DNA of 64,000 bases from Candidatus Phaeomarinobacter ectocarpi (GCF_000689395.1 NZ_HG966617.1:2008164-2072163), one strand, 5' to 3'; shown: positions 50,382-59,367, counted from the stretch's first letter. Made by a program: numbers and translations. Notes: a model not told the origin generated them from the sequence alone.

Positions 50382-51920
50382 GTGACACAGACCACCCCCG
50401 CTCCCACGCATGAGCTGTCATCCACACAGCATTCCATCATCGTCCTGGGTTCAGGCATCGCCGGCCTTGCCTCTGCGCTGGCGTTAAGCCGGGACGGCCA
50501 CACCATCACGGTGCTAGATCGTGACGCGCCCCCGCCTGCCACATCTGCAGACGAAGCCTTCACCCAATGGAACCGAAAAGGCGTCGGCCATGTGCGCCAC
50601 AGCCATGCGTTCCTTGCAGTCCTCTATCAGCTGCTGCGCGACAGTTACCCGGATTTGCTGCAGCGCCTGCTTGATGCCGGGTGTCGCGAACTGACATTTG
50701 AAGATGGTCTGCCGGCGACGCTGCGCAATACCTACCAGCCATCACCGGAGGATCAGGACCTGACGATCCTCACCTCCCGCCGCACAACGCTGGAGTTTGT
50801 CATTCGCGGCTATGTCGCAGACCTTCCCAATGTGACGTTGGAAACAGGCGTCCGCGTGCGCGACCTTGTCGTCGATACAAAAACCAGGCCTCCGGCAGTC
50901 ACCGGGGTAATGGCCGAAACAGATACATCACCTCTAAGCGCCCGCCACGCCGACATAGTGATAGATGCAACCGGCCGAACGTCACAGGTACCGTCCTGGC
51001 TGGCAAAGGAAGGCATCGTTCCAACGGAAGAGACCGAGCCATGCGGCATTCTCTACTTCACCCGGCACTACCGGCTGAAACCCGGATGCGAAGAGCCCTC
51101 CCGTGGCATCGTTCCTGGCGCCGGTGATCTGGGATATCTGAAATACGGTGTCTTTCCTGCGGACAATGGCTGCTTTTCCATCACCCTCGCCGTCCCTGAG
51201 ATTGAAACCGGCCTGCGGATGGCCATGGTGGATCCCGCAAAGTTCGACGCGGCCTGTATGTCCCTGCCCGGCATCGCCGACTGGGTGTCACCAGACCGAT
51301 CCGATCCGGCAAGCAAAGTGCTTGGCATGGGCAAACTTGCCAGTCGCTGGCGATCTTTCATCGCCACGGAGAATGAGGGCAAGCAATGCGCGCTGGTGAC
51401 CAACTTCTTTGCTATTGGCGACGCTGCCATTCGCACAAACCCGCTGTATGGCCGCGGCTGCTCCTGCGCCTTCGTAGAAGCCCATGCGCTTGCAGAAACC
51501 CTGCAGGCCAACGGTGATCCCCAACAACGCGCGATCATCTATGCCGACAGGCTGGAGCAGGCCATCCGCCCTTATTACGACAGCATGGTGAAGCAGGACA
51601 AAAGCGCCATGCTTCAGGCCGAACGGGGCGTTAGCGGCGCAAAGACCGCGAGCCTGAAAGGCCGCTTGATGGCCAGCTTTGCTGAAGATGCCATCACGCC
51701 CGCCGTGCGCGGCAGCACGCCATTGCTGCGGGAAGCCATGAAAGGCTTTCACATGCTGGAGCCACCCATGGACTGGCTGCAACGTCCGGCAAACATTCTG
51801 CGGATCCTGTGGATGTGGGTGCGCCCCAAGGCCACAAAAAAACACCTCTATCCGCCAAAGCTCGGGCCCGAGCGCGATGAAATGCACCTGCGTCTCGACG
51901 CAAAGCCCGCCACCGCTTAG
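50382..51920 (+). CDS. FAD-dependent oxidoreductase (monooxygenase/halogenase-like)
   Basis: A flavoprotein of about 512 residues. The dinucleotide motif is SIIVLGSGIAGLASALALSR with ITVLDRD, the middle HADIVIDATGRTSQVPSWLA is the second FAD motif, and FFAIGDAAIRTNPLYGRGCS is the GD motif of PHBH-like flavin enzymes. A hydroxylase, epoxidase or geranylgeranyl-reductase-like role is possible. The start is uncertain: GTG at 50382 begins close to the flavin fold, and GTG at 50325 would add 19 residues; neither has a strong ribosome site. The epoxide hydrolase gene follows after 32 bases, which suggests a pathway that first epoxidises a substrate. Confidence 0.78.
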   Translation: MTQTTPAPTHELSSTQHSIIVLGSGIAGLASALALSRDGHTITVLDRDAPPPATSADEAFTQWNRKGVGHVRHSHAFLAVLYQLLRDSYPDLLQRLLDAGCRELTFEDGLPATLRNTYQPSPEDQDLTILTSRRTTLEFVIRGYVADLPNVTLETGVRVRDLVVDTKTRPPAVTGVMAETDTSPLSARHADIVIDATGRTSQVPSWLAKEGIVPTEETEPCGILYFTRHYRLKPGCEEPSRGIVPGAGDLGYLKYGVFPADNGCFSITLAVPEIETGLRMAMVDPAKFDAACMSLPGIADWVSPDRSDPASKVLGMGKLASRWRSFIATENEGKQCALVTNFFAIGDAAIRTNPLYGRGCSCAFVEAHALAETLQANGDPQQRAIIYADRLEQAIRPYYDSMVKQDKSAMLQAERGVSGAKTASLKGRLMASFAEDAITPAVRGSTPLLREAMKGFHMLEPPMDWLQRPANILRILWMWVRPKATKKHLYPPKLGPERDEMHLRLDAKPATA

Positions 51921-51952
51921 CGATACAATAAAAAATCAGAAAAGTGCTGCTC

Positions 51953-52930
51953 ATGTCATTTCCAGAGCCCAAATTCATCGAGGCCAATGGCCTCAAACTC
52001 GCCGTCTATGAGCAGGGCACCGGTGTGCCCGTCGTCATGTGCCACGGCTTCCCGGAACTGGCCTATTCGTGGCGTCATCAAATACCAGCCATTGCGGATG
52101 CAGGCTTTCGCGCCATAGCAGCCGACCAGCGCGGCTATGGGCGCACGGTAGATGCGACAACCGGTAAAATTCCTGCAGCCATCGAAGACTACGACATGGA
52201 GCACCTGACCGGCGACATGGTGGCGATGCTCGATGAACTGGGCATCGACAAGGCCATCTTCTGTGGACATGACTGGGGCGGCTTTGTTGTCTGGCAGATG
52301 CCGCTGCGCCACCCCGACCGTGTCGCCGGTGTCATCGGCGTCAACACGCCATTCATCGCACGCGGCCCGATTGATCCGATCGAAGCCATGCGCGCCACAA
52401 TGGGCGAAGACATGTACATCGTGTTTTTCCAAAAGCCCGGCGCAGCCGATGAACTGTTTGGCAAGGACATCGCGAAGTCCCTGCGCTTTTGGTACCGCAA
52501 GAGCGCTGTCACACTCGAAGACTTCGACAACGCAGCGCCTGACGCCGCCAAGAACCTGGCCCTCGCGAAACTGTTTGAAGTCCCCGAAGAAGAATGGGGC
52601 GGTGACCCGCTGCTGACCGCTGAAGAAGCGGCCTACTATCACGAAGCCTTCACCAGCACCGGCTTCACCGGTGGCCTCAACTGGTACCGCAACTTTACCC
52701 GCAACTGGGAACGCTCGAAAGACCTTCCCGAAAAGGTGAATGTCCCCTGCCTGATGATTTCAGCAGCAAATGACGTTGTCCTGCGCCCGGAACTCACCGA
52801 AGGCATGGAGCAGTTCTGCCCGGACCTCGAGAAACATATCATTCCAGACTGTGGTCACTGGACTCAGGCTGAAAAGCCGGATGAACTGAACGCTCTCATC
52901 ACGGACTGGCTGAAACGCCGCTTCGCGTAG
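51953..52930 (+). CDS. Epoxide hydrolase-type alpha/beta hydrolase
   Basis: A 325-residue enzyme of the soluble epoxide hydrolase group. MCHGFPELAYSWRHQIPAIA contains the HGxP oxyanion motif. AIFCGHDWGGFVVWQMPLRH holds the nucleophile Asp107, and IIPDCGHWTQAEKPDEL gives the catalytic His. Lid tyrosines that open the epoxide are expected around LRFWYRKSAVT and GLNWYRNFTRNW. Asp rather than Ser as nucleophile, with the following Trp, argues for epoxide or haloalkane chemistry; the HGFPE form favours epoxide. It is downstream of an FAD enzyme that could form the epoxide. Confidence 0.88.
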   Translation: MSFPEPKFIEANGLKLAVYEQGTGVPVVMCHGFPELAYSWRHQIPAIADAGFRAIAADQRGYGRTVDATTGKIPAAIEDYDMEHLTGDMVAMLDELGIDKAIFCGHDWGGFVVWQMPLRHPDRVAGVIGVNTPFIARGPIDPIEAMRATMGEDMYIVFFQKPGAADELFGKDIAKSLRFWYRKSAVTLEDFDNAAPDAAKNLALAKLFEVPEEEWGGDPLLTAEEAAYYHEAFTSTGFTGGLNWYRNFTRNWERSKDLPEKVNVPCLMISAANDVVLRPELTEGMEQFCPDLEKHIIPDCGHWTQAEKPDELNALITDWLKRRFA

Positions 52931-52958
52931 GACGACAACGAGGGGCAACCTCAGCAAA

Positions 52959-53369
52959 ATGAGCGACCGAGCAGCGCTTCTATTCGCCAATGATGCGTTC
53001 TATCAGGCCTTTGCCGATAGCGACATTCAGGCCATGGCCTCGTTATGGGCCGCTGATGACGCCATCACCTGCCTGCACCCCGGCTGGGCACCACTACGCG
53101 GATTTGAAGATGTGCTGTCATCCTTCCAAAACATTTTTGAAGGACCTGCCCCACCCGCCATCACCCCCCTGTCCGCGGATGTCACTCTGCATGGCTCTGT
53201 CGGCATTGTGATTTGCTACGAGTTGATCGGATCGGATTATCTGATTGCCACGAACATGTTCCGCAGGGACGAAGCTGGCGGCGGCTGGAAACTGATCCAT
53301 CATCAGGCGGGCCCAGCGAATGAGCCGCCCGTGCAAGAAGAAGAAACAAAACCGACTGCCATCAATTAG
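52959..53369 (+). CDS. SnoaL/NTF2-like (DUF4440-type) protein
   Basis: A 136-residue cone-shaped alpha+beta barrel protein. ALLFANDAFYQAFADSDIQA opens the domain, MASLWAADDAITCLHPGWAP is the typical signature, and WKLIHHQAGPAN is the final strand. Such proteins include isomerases, dehydratases and stress-related proteins of unknown function. A 17-residue charged tail ends the protein. It lies 28 bases downstream of the epoxide hydrolase gene and 29 before the membrane protein gene, so the three probably share a transcript with the FAD enzyme. Confidence 0.83.
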   Translation: MSDRAALLFANDAFYQAFADSDIQAMASLWAADDAITCLHPGWAPLRGFEDVLSSFQNIFEGPAPPAITPLSADVTLHGSVGIVICYELIGSDYLIATNMFRRDEAGGGWKLIHHQAGPANEPPVQEEETKPTAIN

Positions 53370-53398
53370 GCAGCAACGATCAACAGGGGACGCAGACA

Positions 53399-53776
53399 AT
53401 GGACATGATGGCCGATATCGCCCGTGAGGGACCGCTGATTCAGGGCTGGGTGTACTGGATGATCGTCCTGAACACAGCCGCCATCCTCTTTGTGTTTCAT
53501 CGTGTCGAGGCGCGTTGGGTTCTGGCAGCGTGGGTCGCCAATCTCTTCTTGATGGGCTTTCTCTACGACACTTACGGCTACACCCGCATCTTGGGTCTCT
53601 CTCACATCATTCTGTGGACCCCGCTGCTTGTGTATCTCTGGCGACGGCGCACCACCTTCGATGCGTCGACCTGGGGCGGGCGGTATCTCTGGGTGCTCTC
53701 GATCACCATCTTCGTGTCCCTGATCTTCGATTACGTAGATCTGGTACGCTATTTTATGGGCGATCAGGCCGCATAA
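53399..53776 (+). CDS. Small integral membrane protein of unknown function
   Basis: A 125-residue protein with four predicted membrane helices (IQGWVYWMIVLNTAAILFVF, RWVLAAWVANLFLMGFLYDT, TRILGLSHIILWTPLLVYLW, LWVLSITIFVSLIFDYVDLV). I do not recognise a family beyond this. The helices are joined by short loops with a conserved-looking YGYTRILGLSHI. AGGGGA precedes the ATG. It ends the FAD-epoxide hydrolase-SnoaL gene run; a membrane role for the same pathway is possible. Confidence 0.7.
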   Translation: MDMMADIAREGPLIQGWVYWMIVLNTAAILFVFHRVEARWVLAAWVANLFLMGFLYDTYGYTRILGLSHIILWTPLLVYLWRRRTTFDASTWGGRYLWVLSITIFVSLIFDYVDLVRYFMGDQAA

Positions 53777-53999
53777 TTCCTTGTCAGGCCTTGAATTTTG
53801 ACCTTCCTGACTAATTTGTAAGCTCCCTTGGCGTGTGCGGTGCACATCGTTATGATCGCGCCGCAACATGCCTGGCGGGAGCCGCAGCCATAAGCGCGGT
53901 GGCCATCGCCAATATCAAAGGCGTGTTTTCTTTTTTGTGGGATTTCCCGCCATTTATAAGCAGCCGCGCCGCAATGCGCGTTTGCAGGAGTAAGGCTAT
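53777..53999. promoter_or_regulatory. Leader region of the glycosyltransferase cluster
   Basis: A 223-base gap with a T-rich tract (TTTTCTTTTTTGTGGG) and TTTATAAGC about 60-40 bases before the GT4 start. It probably holds the promoter for the following cluster. AGGAG and AAGG lie directly before the ATG. No specific operator was recognised. Confidence 0.4.
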
Positions 54000-55337
54000 A
54001 TGAGCCAGGCGCTATCACGCGCTGACGTGCCGGACTTTGAGCCGCGCGAGCCCATCGACACTCGCGCCCGCCCCGGCATTGACCGCCCCCTTCGCATGCT
54101 GATGCCCAGCTACCGCTCCAACCCCACCACTGGTGGCCAGGGTGTGTATATGCGCCTTATCACTAAGGCCCTGGCGGATCGTGGCCACGAAATCGACGTC
54201 GTGTCCGGCCAGCCCTATCCGGTGCTGGACCCGCGCTGTCGGCTGATCAAGCTGCCATCGCTGGACCTGTATGCGGACCCGCACCCGATCAAGGCGCTGT
54301 GGTCCGGCAAGATGCGCGACTGGCTCGATGTGAAAGAATGGTGGTGGCACAATTCCGGTGGTTTCCCCGAGCCCTATACGTTCGGTGAACGCATGGCCAA
54401 ATGGGCTGAGACCCGCGTCAACGATTACGACATCGTTCACGACAACCAGACCCTGTGCTGGGGTCTCCTCAAAATGCGCGACATGGGCATGCCGGTGCTG
54501 GGAACCATCCACCACCCCATCACCCGCGATCGCCGCATCGACATCAAGCACTCGCCAAACCCGTTTTTCGCCTTCCTGAAGTGGCGTTGGTATTCCTTCC
54601 TCAACATGCAGATCAAAGTCGCGCGCGAACTTGAAGACCTCATCGTGGTCTCCAAATCCACGCTGCGCGATGTGTCGAAGGATTTCGGCCTCGATCCCAA
54701 TCGTCTGGAGCTTTGCTATCACGGCATTGATACAGAGCAGTGGCGTCCCATGCCCGAGATCGAGCGCAAGCCAAACCGGTTGATCGCCTGCGCCAGTGCA
54801 GATGTCCCTCTGAAGGGTCTCATCTATCTGATCCGCGCATACGATCAGTTGCTGCCAAAGTATCCGGACCTCGAACTGGTCGTCATCGGCTCCCTGCGCG
54901 AAGGCAACACGTCCAAGGAACTTGAGCGTCGCGGCATCAAGGACAAGGTGAAATTCGTGTCCGGCGGTCTGACCGACGAAGACATCACCAAGATGTATGC
55001 AGAAGCCACCATCGCCATCTCACCGTCCGTCTATGAAGGCTTCGGCTTCCCCTGTGGCGAAGCCATGGCGTGCGGCGCACCGGTGATTGCAACAGACGGC
55101 GGCTCGCTTCCTGAAGTGGCCGGCGATGCGGCACCGGTTGTGCCCAACTCCAATCCGGACGCTCTGGCTGCACAAATCTCGAAGATGCTGGACGACAAGA
55201 GCCTGCGCGACAGCATTGGCGCTGCGGGCCGTGAGCGTATGCTCAAGGAATTCCAGTGGAGCCGCACTGCCGAGAACCTCGAAAAAATTTATCTGGAGAC
55301 TATCGGACGTGCGCACGGTCGACTTCGCCAAGCTTAA
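54000..55337 (+). CDS. GT4-family glycosyltransferase
   Basis: A 445-residue GT-B retaining glycosyltransferase. The N-terminal domain has LRMLMPSYRSNPTTGGQGVY and MRLITKALADRGHEIDVVSG (acceptor side). The C-terminal domain has IVVSKSTLRDVSKDFGLDPN, YHGIDTEQWRPM and the EX7E motif in ISPSVYEGFGFPCGEAMACG followed by APVIATDGGSLPEVAGDAAP (donor nucleotide-sugar site). There is no membrane segment. It is first in a three-gene overlapping cluster with a methyltransferase (29-base overlap) and a toroid protein. The donor and acceptor cannot be read from sequence. Confidence 0.9.
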   Translation: MSQALSRADVPDFEPREPIDTRARPGIDRPLRMLMPSYRSNPTTGGQGVYMRLITKALADRGHEIDVVSGQPYPVLDPRCRLIKLPSLDLYADPHPIKALWSGKMRDWLDVKEWWWHNSGGFPEPYTFGERMAKWAETRVNDYDIVHDNQTLCWGLLKMRDMGMPVLGTIHHPITRDRRIDIKHSPNPFFAFLKWRWYSFLNMQIKVARELEDLIVVSKSTLRDVSKDFGLDPNRLELCYHGIDTEQWRPMPEIERKPNRLIACASADVPLKGLIYLIRAYDQLLPKYPDLELVVIGSLREGNTSKELERRGIKDKVKFVSGGLTDEDITKMYAEATIAISPSVYEGFGFPCGEAMACGAPVIATDGGSLPEVAGDAAPVVPNSNPDALAAQISKMLDDKSLRDSIGAAGRERMLKEFQWSRTAENLEKIYLETIGRAHGRLRQA

Positions 55338-56040
55338 CCTTCAGGAAGGCGACCGGGTTCTGGACCTTGGCTGCGGCGAAGGACGGCATATGCATGCTGT
55401 CTACTTTGCCAAGGACGAGATTCAGGCCGTTGGTGTCGACCTGTTGCTCGAGGATGTTCAAAAGGCCCGCAAGGGATTCTTGGATTTTCCAGACCTTGAC
55501 CCTTCAAGCCCGCGCAGCTTCGGCTTTTCGGTCGGCAATGCGCTCAAGCTGCCCTTTGCTGACAACACCTTCGACAAGATCATCTGCTCGGAAGTGCTGG
55601 AGCACATCCCCGACTATCTGGGTGCCGTGAAAGAAATCAACCGCGTGCTCAAGCCGGGCGGCAGGTTTGGTGTGTCCGTGCCCCGCTACTGGCCCGAACG
55701 CATCTGCTGGGCCCTGTCCGAGGACTACCACAACACACCCGGCGGCCACGTGCGCATCTTCAGCGAAGGTCAGCTGCGCGGCGCCGTTGAAGCGCAGGGT
55801 CTTTCCTTCCTGCAGCGCCATTGGGCGCACGGCCTGCACTCACCCTACTGGTGGATCCGCTGTGCCGTTGGTGTCCGCGATGACGAGAATTTCTTTGTCC
55901 GCACTTATCACCGCTTCCTGGCGTGGGACATCGTCAAGCGCCCGTGGCTGACGCGGATGCTTGAAAAGATCGCAGATCCCCTCATGGGCAAAAGTGTCGT
56001 GATGTATTTCAGCAAGGCCACCCAAAGCGGGGGCGCATAA
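55309..56040 (+). CDS. Class I SAM-dependent methyltransferase of the GT cluster
   Basis: A 243-residue methyltransferase: motif I VLDLGCGEGRHMHAVYFAKD, ribose acid in AVGVDLLLEDVQ, motif IV in LPFADNTFDKIICSEVLEHI and VLKPGGRFGVSVPRYWPERI. The C-terminal half (WAHGLHSPYWWIRCAVGVRD, FFVRTYHRFLAWDIVKRPWL) is aromatic and could contact a lipid or membrane. The start is GTG at 55309, within the end of the GT4 gene, with GGAG about ten bases upstream. The 29-base overlap indicates strong coupling. A methylated glycolipid or glycoside is a reasonable but unproven product. Confidence 0.85.
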   Translation: MRTVDFAKLNLQEGDRVLDLGCGEGRHMHAVYFAKDEIQAVGVDLLLEDVQKARKGFLDFPDLDPSSPRSFGFSVGNALKLPFADNTFDKIICSEVLEHIPDYLGAVKEINRVLKPGGRFGVSVPRYWPERICWALSEDYHNTPGGHVRIFSEGQLRGAVEAQGLSFLQRHWAHGLHSPYWWIRCAVGVRDDENFFVRTYHRFLAWDIVKRPWLTRMLEKIADPLMGKSVVMYFSKATQSGGA

Positions 56041-56043
56041 GCG

Positions 56044-57177
56044 GTGAGCACTCTTCACCTCACCAAGGGATCAAAAATCCACGACGGCCTGTTCGACGGT
56101 GCCGTTGCGCGCATTCTCGAGTTGCAGCGCGATGACGGTTCCATCCCCTGGTATGACGGCGGCGTCTTTGATCCATGGAACCACACCGAAGCGGCCATGG
56201 CACTTGATGTCATGGGCGAGCGCGAGGCCGCTGTGCGGGCGTACCAGCACCTTGTGGACATCCAGCTTGAAGATGGGTCCTGGTGGATGGAAATGGGCTC
56301 TGCCGTCCCTCTGGACGAGGATGAGCAGCGCTACACCGGCGAGGACGAGCAGGACAAGAAATACGAGCGCGACACCAACAGCGCTGCCTACATCGCAACG
56401 GGCATCTGGCATCACTATTTGCTCACACAGGACACAGACTTCCTGCAGCATTTCTGGCCGACCATCAAAAAAGCCTTCGCATTTGTTGTCAGCCACCAGT
56501 CAGAGCACGGCGAAATACGCTGGGCCTCCCGCGACACCGATGCGCCTGATGACGCATTGATCACCGCAAGCTCTTCCATCCACAAGAGCCTGGAGCACGC
56601 AGCACACATTGCCGCGACGCTCGGCCATACTGACCTTGCCGGTGAATGGATTGCATCACGCGAAGCCCTTGGAGACGCCCTGCGCCACAAACCACACCGG
56701 TTTGACCGCACATGGGAACCAAAAGACACCTTCTCCATGGACTGGTACTACCCCGTCCTTGGTGGCGCCCTCACTGGCGATGCCGCCTACGCAAAAATCG
56801 CTTCGCGGTGGGATGAGTTCGTGCAAGACGGCGTCGGCTGTCGCTGCGTGGTCCATGAGCCATGGGTGACTGTTGCTGAGTCGGCAGAGCTCTGCCTCGC
56901 CCTGCTGGGTATGGGCGACCGCAAACGTGCCGAGAAAATGCTGTCGTGGCAGCATCAGCATGCCGATGACGATGGGGCCTACTGGATGGGCATTCAGACC
57001 GAGGTCGGCAAACCCTGGCCTGCCGAAAAGCCCGCATGGACTGCGGGCGCTGTCATTCTTGCTGCCGACGCCGTGACGCAATCAACTGCGGCCTGCAACG
57101 CGCTCATTGACCACACCCTGCCGGATATTGACGGTCTAGATGCGGCGCAGGATCGCCAGCGTCTCAATAAGCGCTAG
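56044..57177 (+). CDS. Alpha/alpha-toroid protein (prenyltransferase/glycosidase-like)
   Basis: A 377-residue helical-toroid protein: repeated Trp/Gly-rich segments (DDGSIPWYDGGVFDPWNHTE, LEDGSWWMEMGSAVPLDEDE, SEHGEIRWASRDTDAPDDAL, HADDDGAYWMGIQTEVGKPW) resemble the QW-like repeats of prenyltransferases and squalene cyclases and also six-hairpin glycosidases. There is no DDxD or clear catalytic acid pair of a terpene cyclase. The start is GTG at 56044, 3 bases after the methyltransferase stop, with GGGGGC upstream. Its last 42 bases overlap the convergent CmcI-like gene. Such GT-methyltransferase-toroid trios occur in other bacteria without an assigned product. Confidence 0.72.
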   Translation: MSTLHLTKGSKIHDGLFDGAVARILELQRDDGSIPWYDGGVFDPWNHTEAAMALDVMGEREAAVRAYQHLVDIQLEDGSWWMEMGSAVPLDEDEQRYTGEDEQDKKYERDTNSAAYIATGIWHHYLLTQDTDFLQHFWPTIKKAFAFVVSHQSEHGEIRWASRDTDAPDDALITASSSIHKSLEHAAHIAATLGHTDLAGEWIASREALGDALRHKPHRFDRTWEPKDTFSMDWYYPVLGGALTGDAAYAKIASRWDEFVQDGVGCRCVVHEPWVTVAESAELCLALLGMGDRKRAEKMLSWQHQHADDDGAYWMGIQTEVGKPWPAEKPAWTAGAVILAADAVTQSTAACNALIDHTLPDIDGLDAAQDRQRLNKR

Positions 57178-57762
57178 GCCACGAAACAAGCCTGACGCCA
57201 GCGCCAGCTCGTACACCTCGTAAGGCGGCCGCCCCCCCGTCTCGGGATCCGGATGCACATCGTGAATGGCCAGAATACCGCCCGGTGCAACTTTCGGCGC
57301 GAACAACCGATAGTCCGTAAGCGCTGCCTCCAGCGTGTGCCCACCGTCAATAAAAACCATGCCTAGGGGCTGTTGCCAGACCCGAGCAAAATGTGCCGCT
57401 GACGTCGCCACCGGGATCACCACATCTTCCAGACCCGCATCCCTAATGGTCTTGCGAAAAAGCGGCAAAGTATCAATTCCACCGTGCCCATCGGCCAGAT
57501 CAGGGTCATGGAACATCTGACCGGGCTGATTTTCTTCAGACCCGCGATGATGATCAACGGCCAGAACCTGCCCGCCGCCATCGCGCGCACCAAGACCAAG
57601 GTAAACGGTTGATTTACCACAATAACTGCCGATTTCCAGCGCAGGACCAAGGTCGGCGCTTGCTTGAGCATGCTCCCGCAGGGCCTGCCCTTCTTCAGGT
57701 GCCAGGAAGCCTTTTACAGTCTCAATATCAATCGGGAGGTCAGAAGATCTCATCTCAACCAT
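57136..57762 (-). CDS. CmcI/O-methyltransferase-like class I methyltransferase
   Basis: A 208-residue methyltransferase of the CmcI/macrocin-O-methyltransferase-like type. Motif I is PALEIGSYCGKSTVYLGLGA, with VLAVDHHRGSEENQPGQ as the ribose site. LGMVFIDGGHTLEAALTDYR contains the metal-binding Asp, and GGILAIHDVHPDPETGGRPP the second Asp/His. These features fit divalent-metal-dependent O-methyl transfer. It is convergent with the toroid gene and overlaps it by 42 bases. Two Met starts (57762, 57753) are possible and neither has a strong ribosome site. It may serve the same pathway as the GT cluster. Confidence 0.82.
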   Translation of the reverse strand: MVEMRSSDLPIDIETVKGFLAPEEGQALREHAQASADLGPALEIGSYCGKSTVYLGLGARDGGGQVLAVDHHRGSEENQPGQMFHDPDLADGHGGIDTLPLFRKTIRDAGLEDVVIPVATSAAHFARVWQQPLGMVFIDGGHTLEAALTDYRLFAPKVAPGGILAIHDVHPDPETGGRPPYEVYELALASGLFRGLALIETLAILRRI

Positions 57763-57831
57763 TCAGCAACTTAGGTTTGGGACTATGCAATCAAAGATTG
57801 TGACGTCAGATTTTCAGATACAAACCGGGGC

Positions 57832-58359
57832 ATGACTATGGCTGAAAAACCAGGCACTGCAGAACAGAAGCTTGCAATGATCCGCGCGCAGCTTGAAGCA
57901 ATGAACAATAGCATTGCAGCAACGCGCAAGGAAATCAGTGACATTGGTGAATCAAACACAGCAGGTGATCGCGTGAGCGAAGCAACCGGCGAGCTGGATG
58001 CCATCGTCGAGGCAACTGAAAGTGCCACATCCTCCATTCTGGAAACCGCCGAAAAACTGGATGACATCGCCACCAACGTTGCCGCCTTGGACAATGGAAG
58101 CGACGCAGCCGCAACGCAGGGCGAAGCCATCGGAGAACTGACCGCCGAGATCTTTATGGCCTGCTCCTTCCAGGACATCACCGGCCAGCGCATCAGCAAA
58201 GTCGTTGCTGTCTTGAAGGAACTTGAGCGTCGGACATCTGCCTTGCTTGGCGATGAGGCCCCTGCAGTCGATACGCGTCCCGACGCCCACCTGCTCAATG
58301 GACCCGCTGCAGAAGGCGAAGGCATTGACCAGGACGCCGTTGACGCAATGTTCGCCTAA
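57832..58359 (+). CDS. CheZ-like chemotaxis phosphatase family protein
   Basis: A 175-residue all-helical protein. The motif IFMACSFQDITGQRISKVVA contains Asp115 and Gln119, equivalent to the catalytic Asp143 and Gln147 of E. coli CheZ, which dephosphorylates CheY. The N-terminal ~110 residues form a long helical hairpin (ARKEISDIGESNTAGDRVSE-type region). The tail GIDQDAVDAMFA resembles the CheY-binding C-terminal peptide of CheZ. It is shorter than E. coli CheZ and no che genes are adjacent, so it may serve another response regulator. Confidence 0.82.
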   Translation: MTMAEKPGTAEQKLAMIRAQLEAMNNSIAATRKEISDIGESNTAGDRVSEATGELDAIVEATESATSSILETAEKLDDIATNVAALDNGSDAAATQGEAIGELTAEIFMACSFQDITGQRISKVVAVLKELERRTSALLGDEAPAVDTRPDAHLLNGPAAEGEGIDQDAVDAMFA

Positions 58360-58380
58360 CAGATCTGCGCCGACACACCG

Positions 58381-59367
58381 CTAGATTTTTTCCGCAAGCA
58401 CATCTGCAAACAGCTCAGCATCGGCATTGCCGCCGCTCAGAACAGCGACGCTGGTCTGCCCTTTGGTCTCCACCGAGCCATTCAGCAGCGCTGCAAGGGC
58501 GATAGCACCGCCCGGCTCCAGCACAAGCTTCAACGCGTGAAATCCAAACCGCATGGCGCGGGCAACGTCAGCATCACTGACAGCCACCCCCTCACTGACG
58601 CTTTTCCTGTTCACATCAAACGTCAGCTCTCCGGGCGTGGGTGCTAGCAACGCATCACAGATTGAGCCTGTGGTGGAGGGATTCTGGTGTCGATGACCGG
58701 CGGCCAGTGACCTGCGCGTATCGTCAAACGCTTCAGGTTCAACCGTGAGGATGCGGGTTTTGGCCGACAGGGCCTTCATTGCCGTCGATAGCCCAGCAGT
58801 CAGTCCGCCCCCACCGCACGGCACAAGCACCTGATCGGCAACATGGCCCGCCGCACTGAGCTGCTCGACGATCTCAAGCCCCACGGTGCCTTGCCCTGAC
58901 ATGACATCAATATCGTCATAGGGCGCTATTTTGACCTGCCCGCCTTCGTTGGATATGGCGGTCGCAATTTCCTGGCGGTCCTCGGTTGCACGATCATAGC
59001 CGACCACATCTGCGCCAAGCGCGAGTGTCGTCTCACGCTTTGCTGTGGGCGCATCGTGCGGCATCACAATCGTTGCCGGCACGCCGAATGTGCGCGCCGC
59101 CATCGCGACGCCCTGCGCATGGTTGCCGCTCGACCAGGCCACCACACCGTTGGCCCGCAGGTCCTCATCGATCCTGGAAAGGGCTGTGTAAGCACCGCGA
59201 AACTTGAAGGCCCCGATGTGCTGCAGGTTTTCTGCCTTGAGGAAAACCCGCCCGCCAACAAGTCTGTCCAGCCCGTCATGGCGCAAAAGCGGCGTGACGA
59301 GAGCGTGGCCATGCAGCCGCGCGGCAGCGTCTTGGATCAGATCGAGGTCAAGTGGAAGGTTGCGCAT
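58381..59367 (-). CDS. Threonine/serine dehydratase-like PLP enzyme
   Basis: A 328-residue fold-type II PLP enzyme that would deaminate L-threonine or serine. The PLP lysine lies in LKAENLQHIGAFKFRGAYTA. WSSGNHAQGVAMAARTFGVP and LVPCGGGGLTAGLSTAMKAL bind the cofactor phosphate, and VAVLSGGNADAEL is the late Ser/Gly motif. It lacks the C-terminal ACT-like regulatory domain of biosynthetic IlvA, so it is the catabolic type; serine racemase or hydroxyaspartate lyase are the alternatives. It is convergent with the cheZ-like gene, 21 bases apart. Confidence 0.88.
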   Translation of the reverse strand: MRNLPLDLDLIQDAAARLHGHALVTPLLRHDGLDRLVGGRVFLKAENLQHIGAFKFRGAYTALSRIDEDLRANGVVAWSSGNHAQGVAMAARTFGVPATIVMPHDAPTAKRETTLALGADVVGYDRATEDRQEIATAISNEGGQVKIAPYDDIDVMSGQGTVGLEIVEQLSAAGHVADQVLVPCGGGGLTAGLSTAMKALSAKTRILTVEPEAFDDTRRSLAAGHRHQNPSTTGSICDALLAPTPGELTFDVNRKSVSEGVAVSDADVARAMRFGFHALKLVLEPGGAIALAALLNGSVETKGQTSVAVLSGGNADAELFADVLAEKI

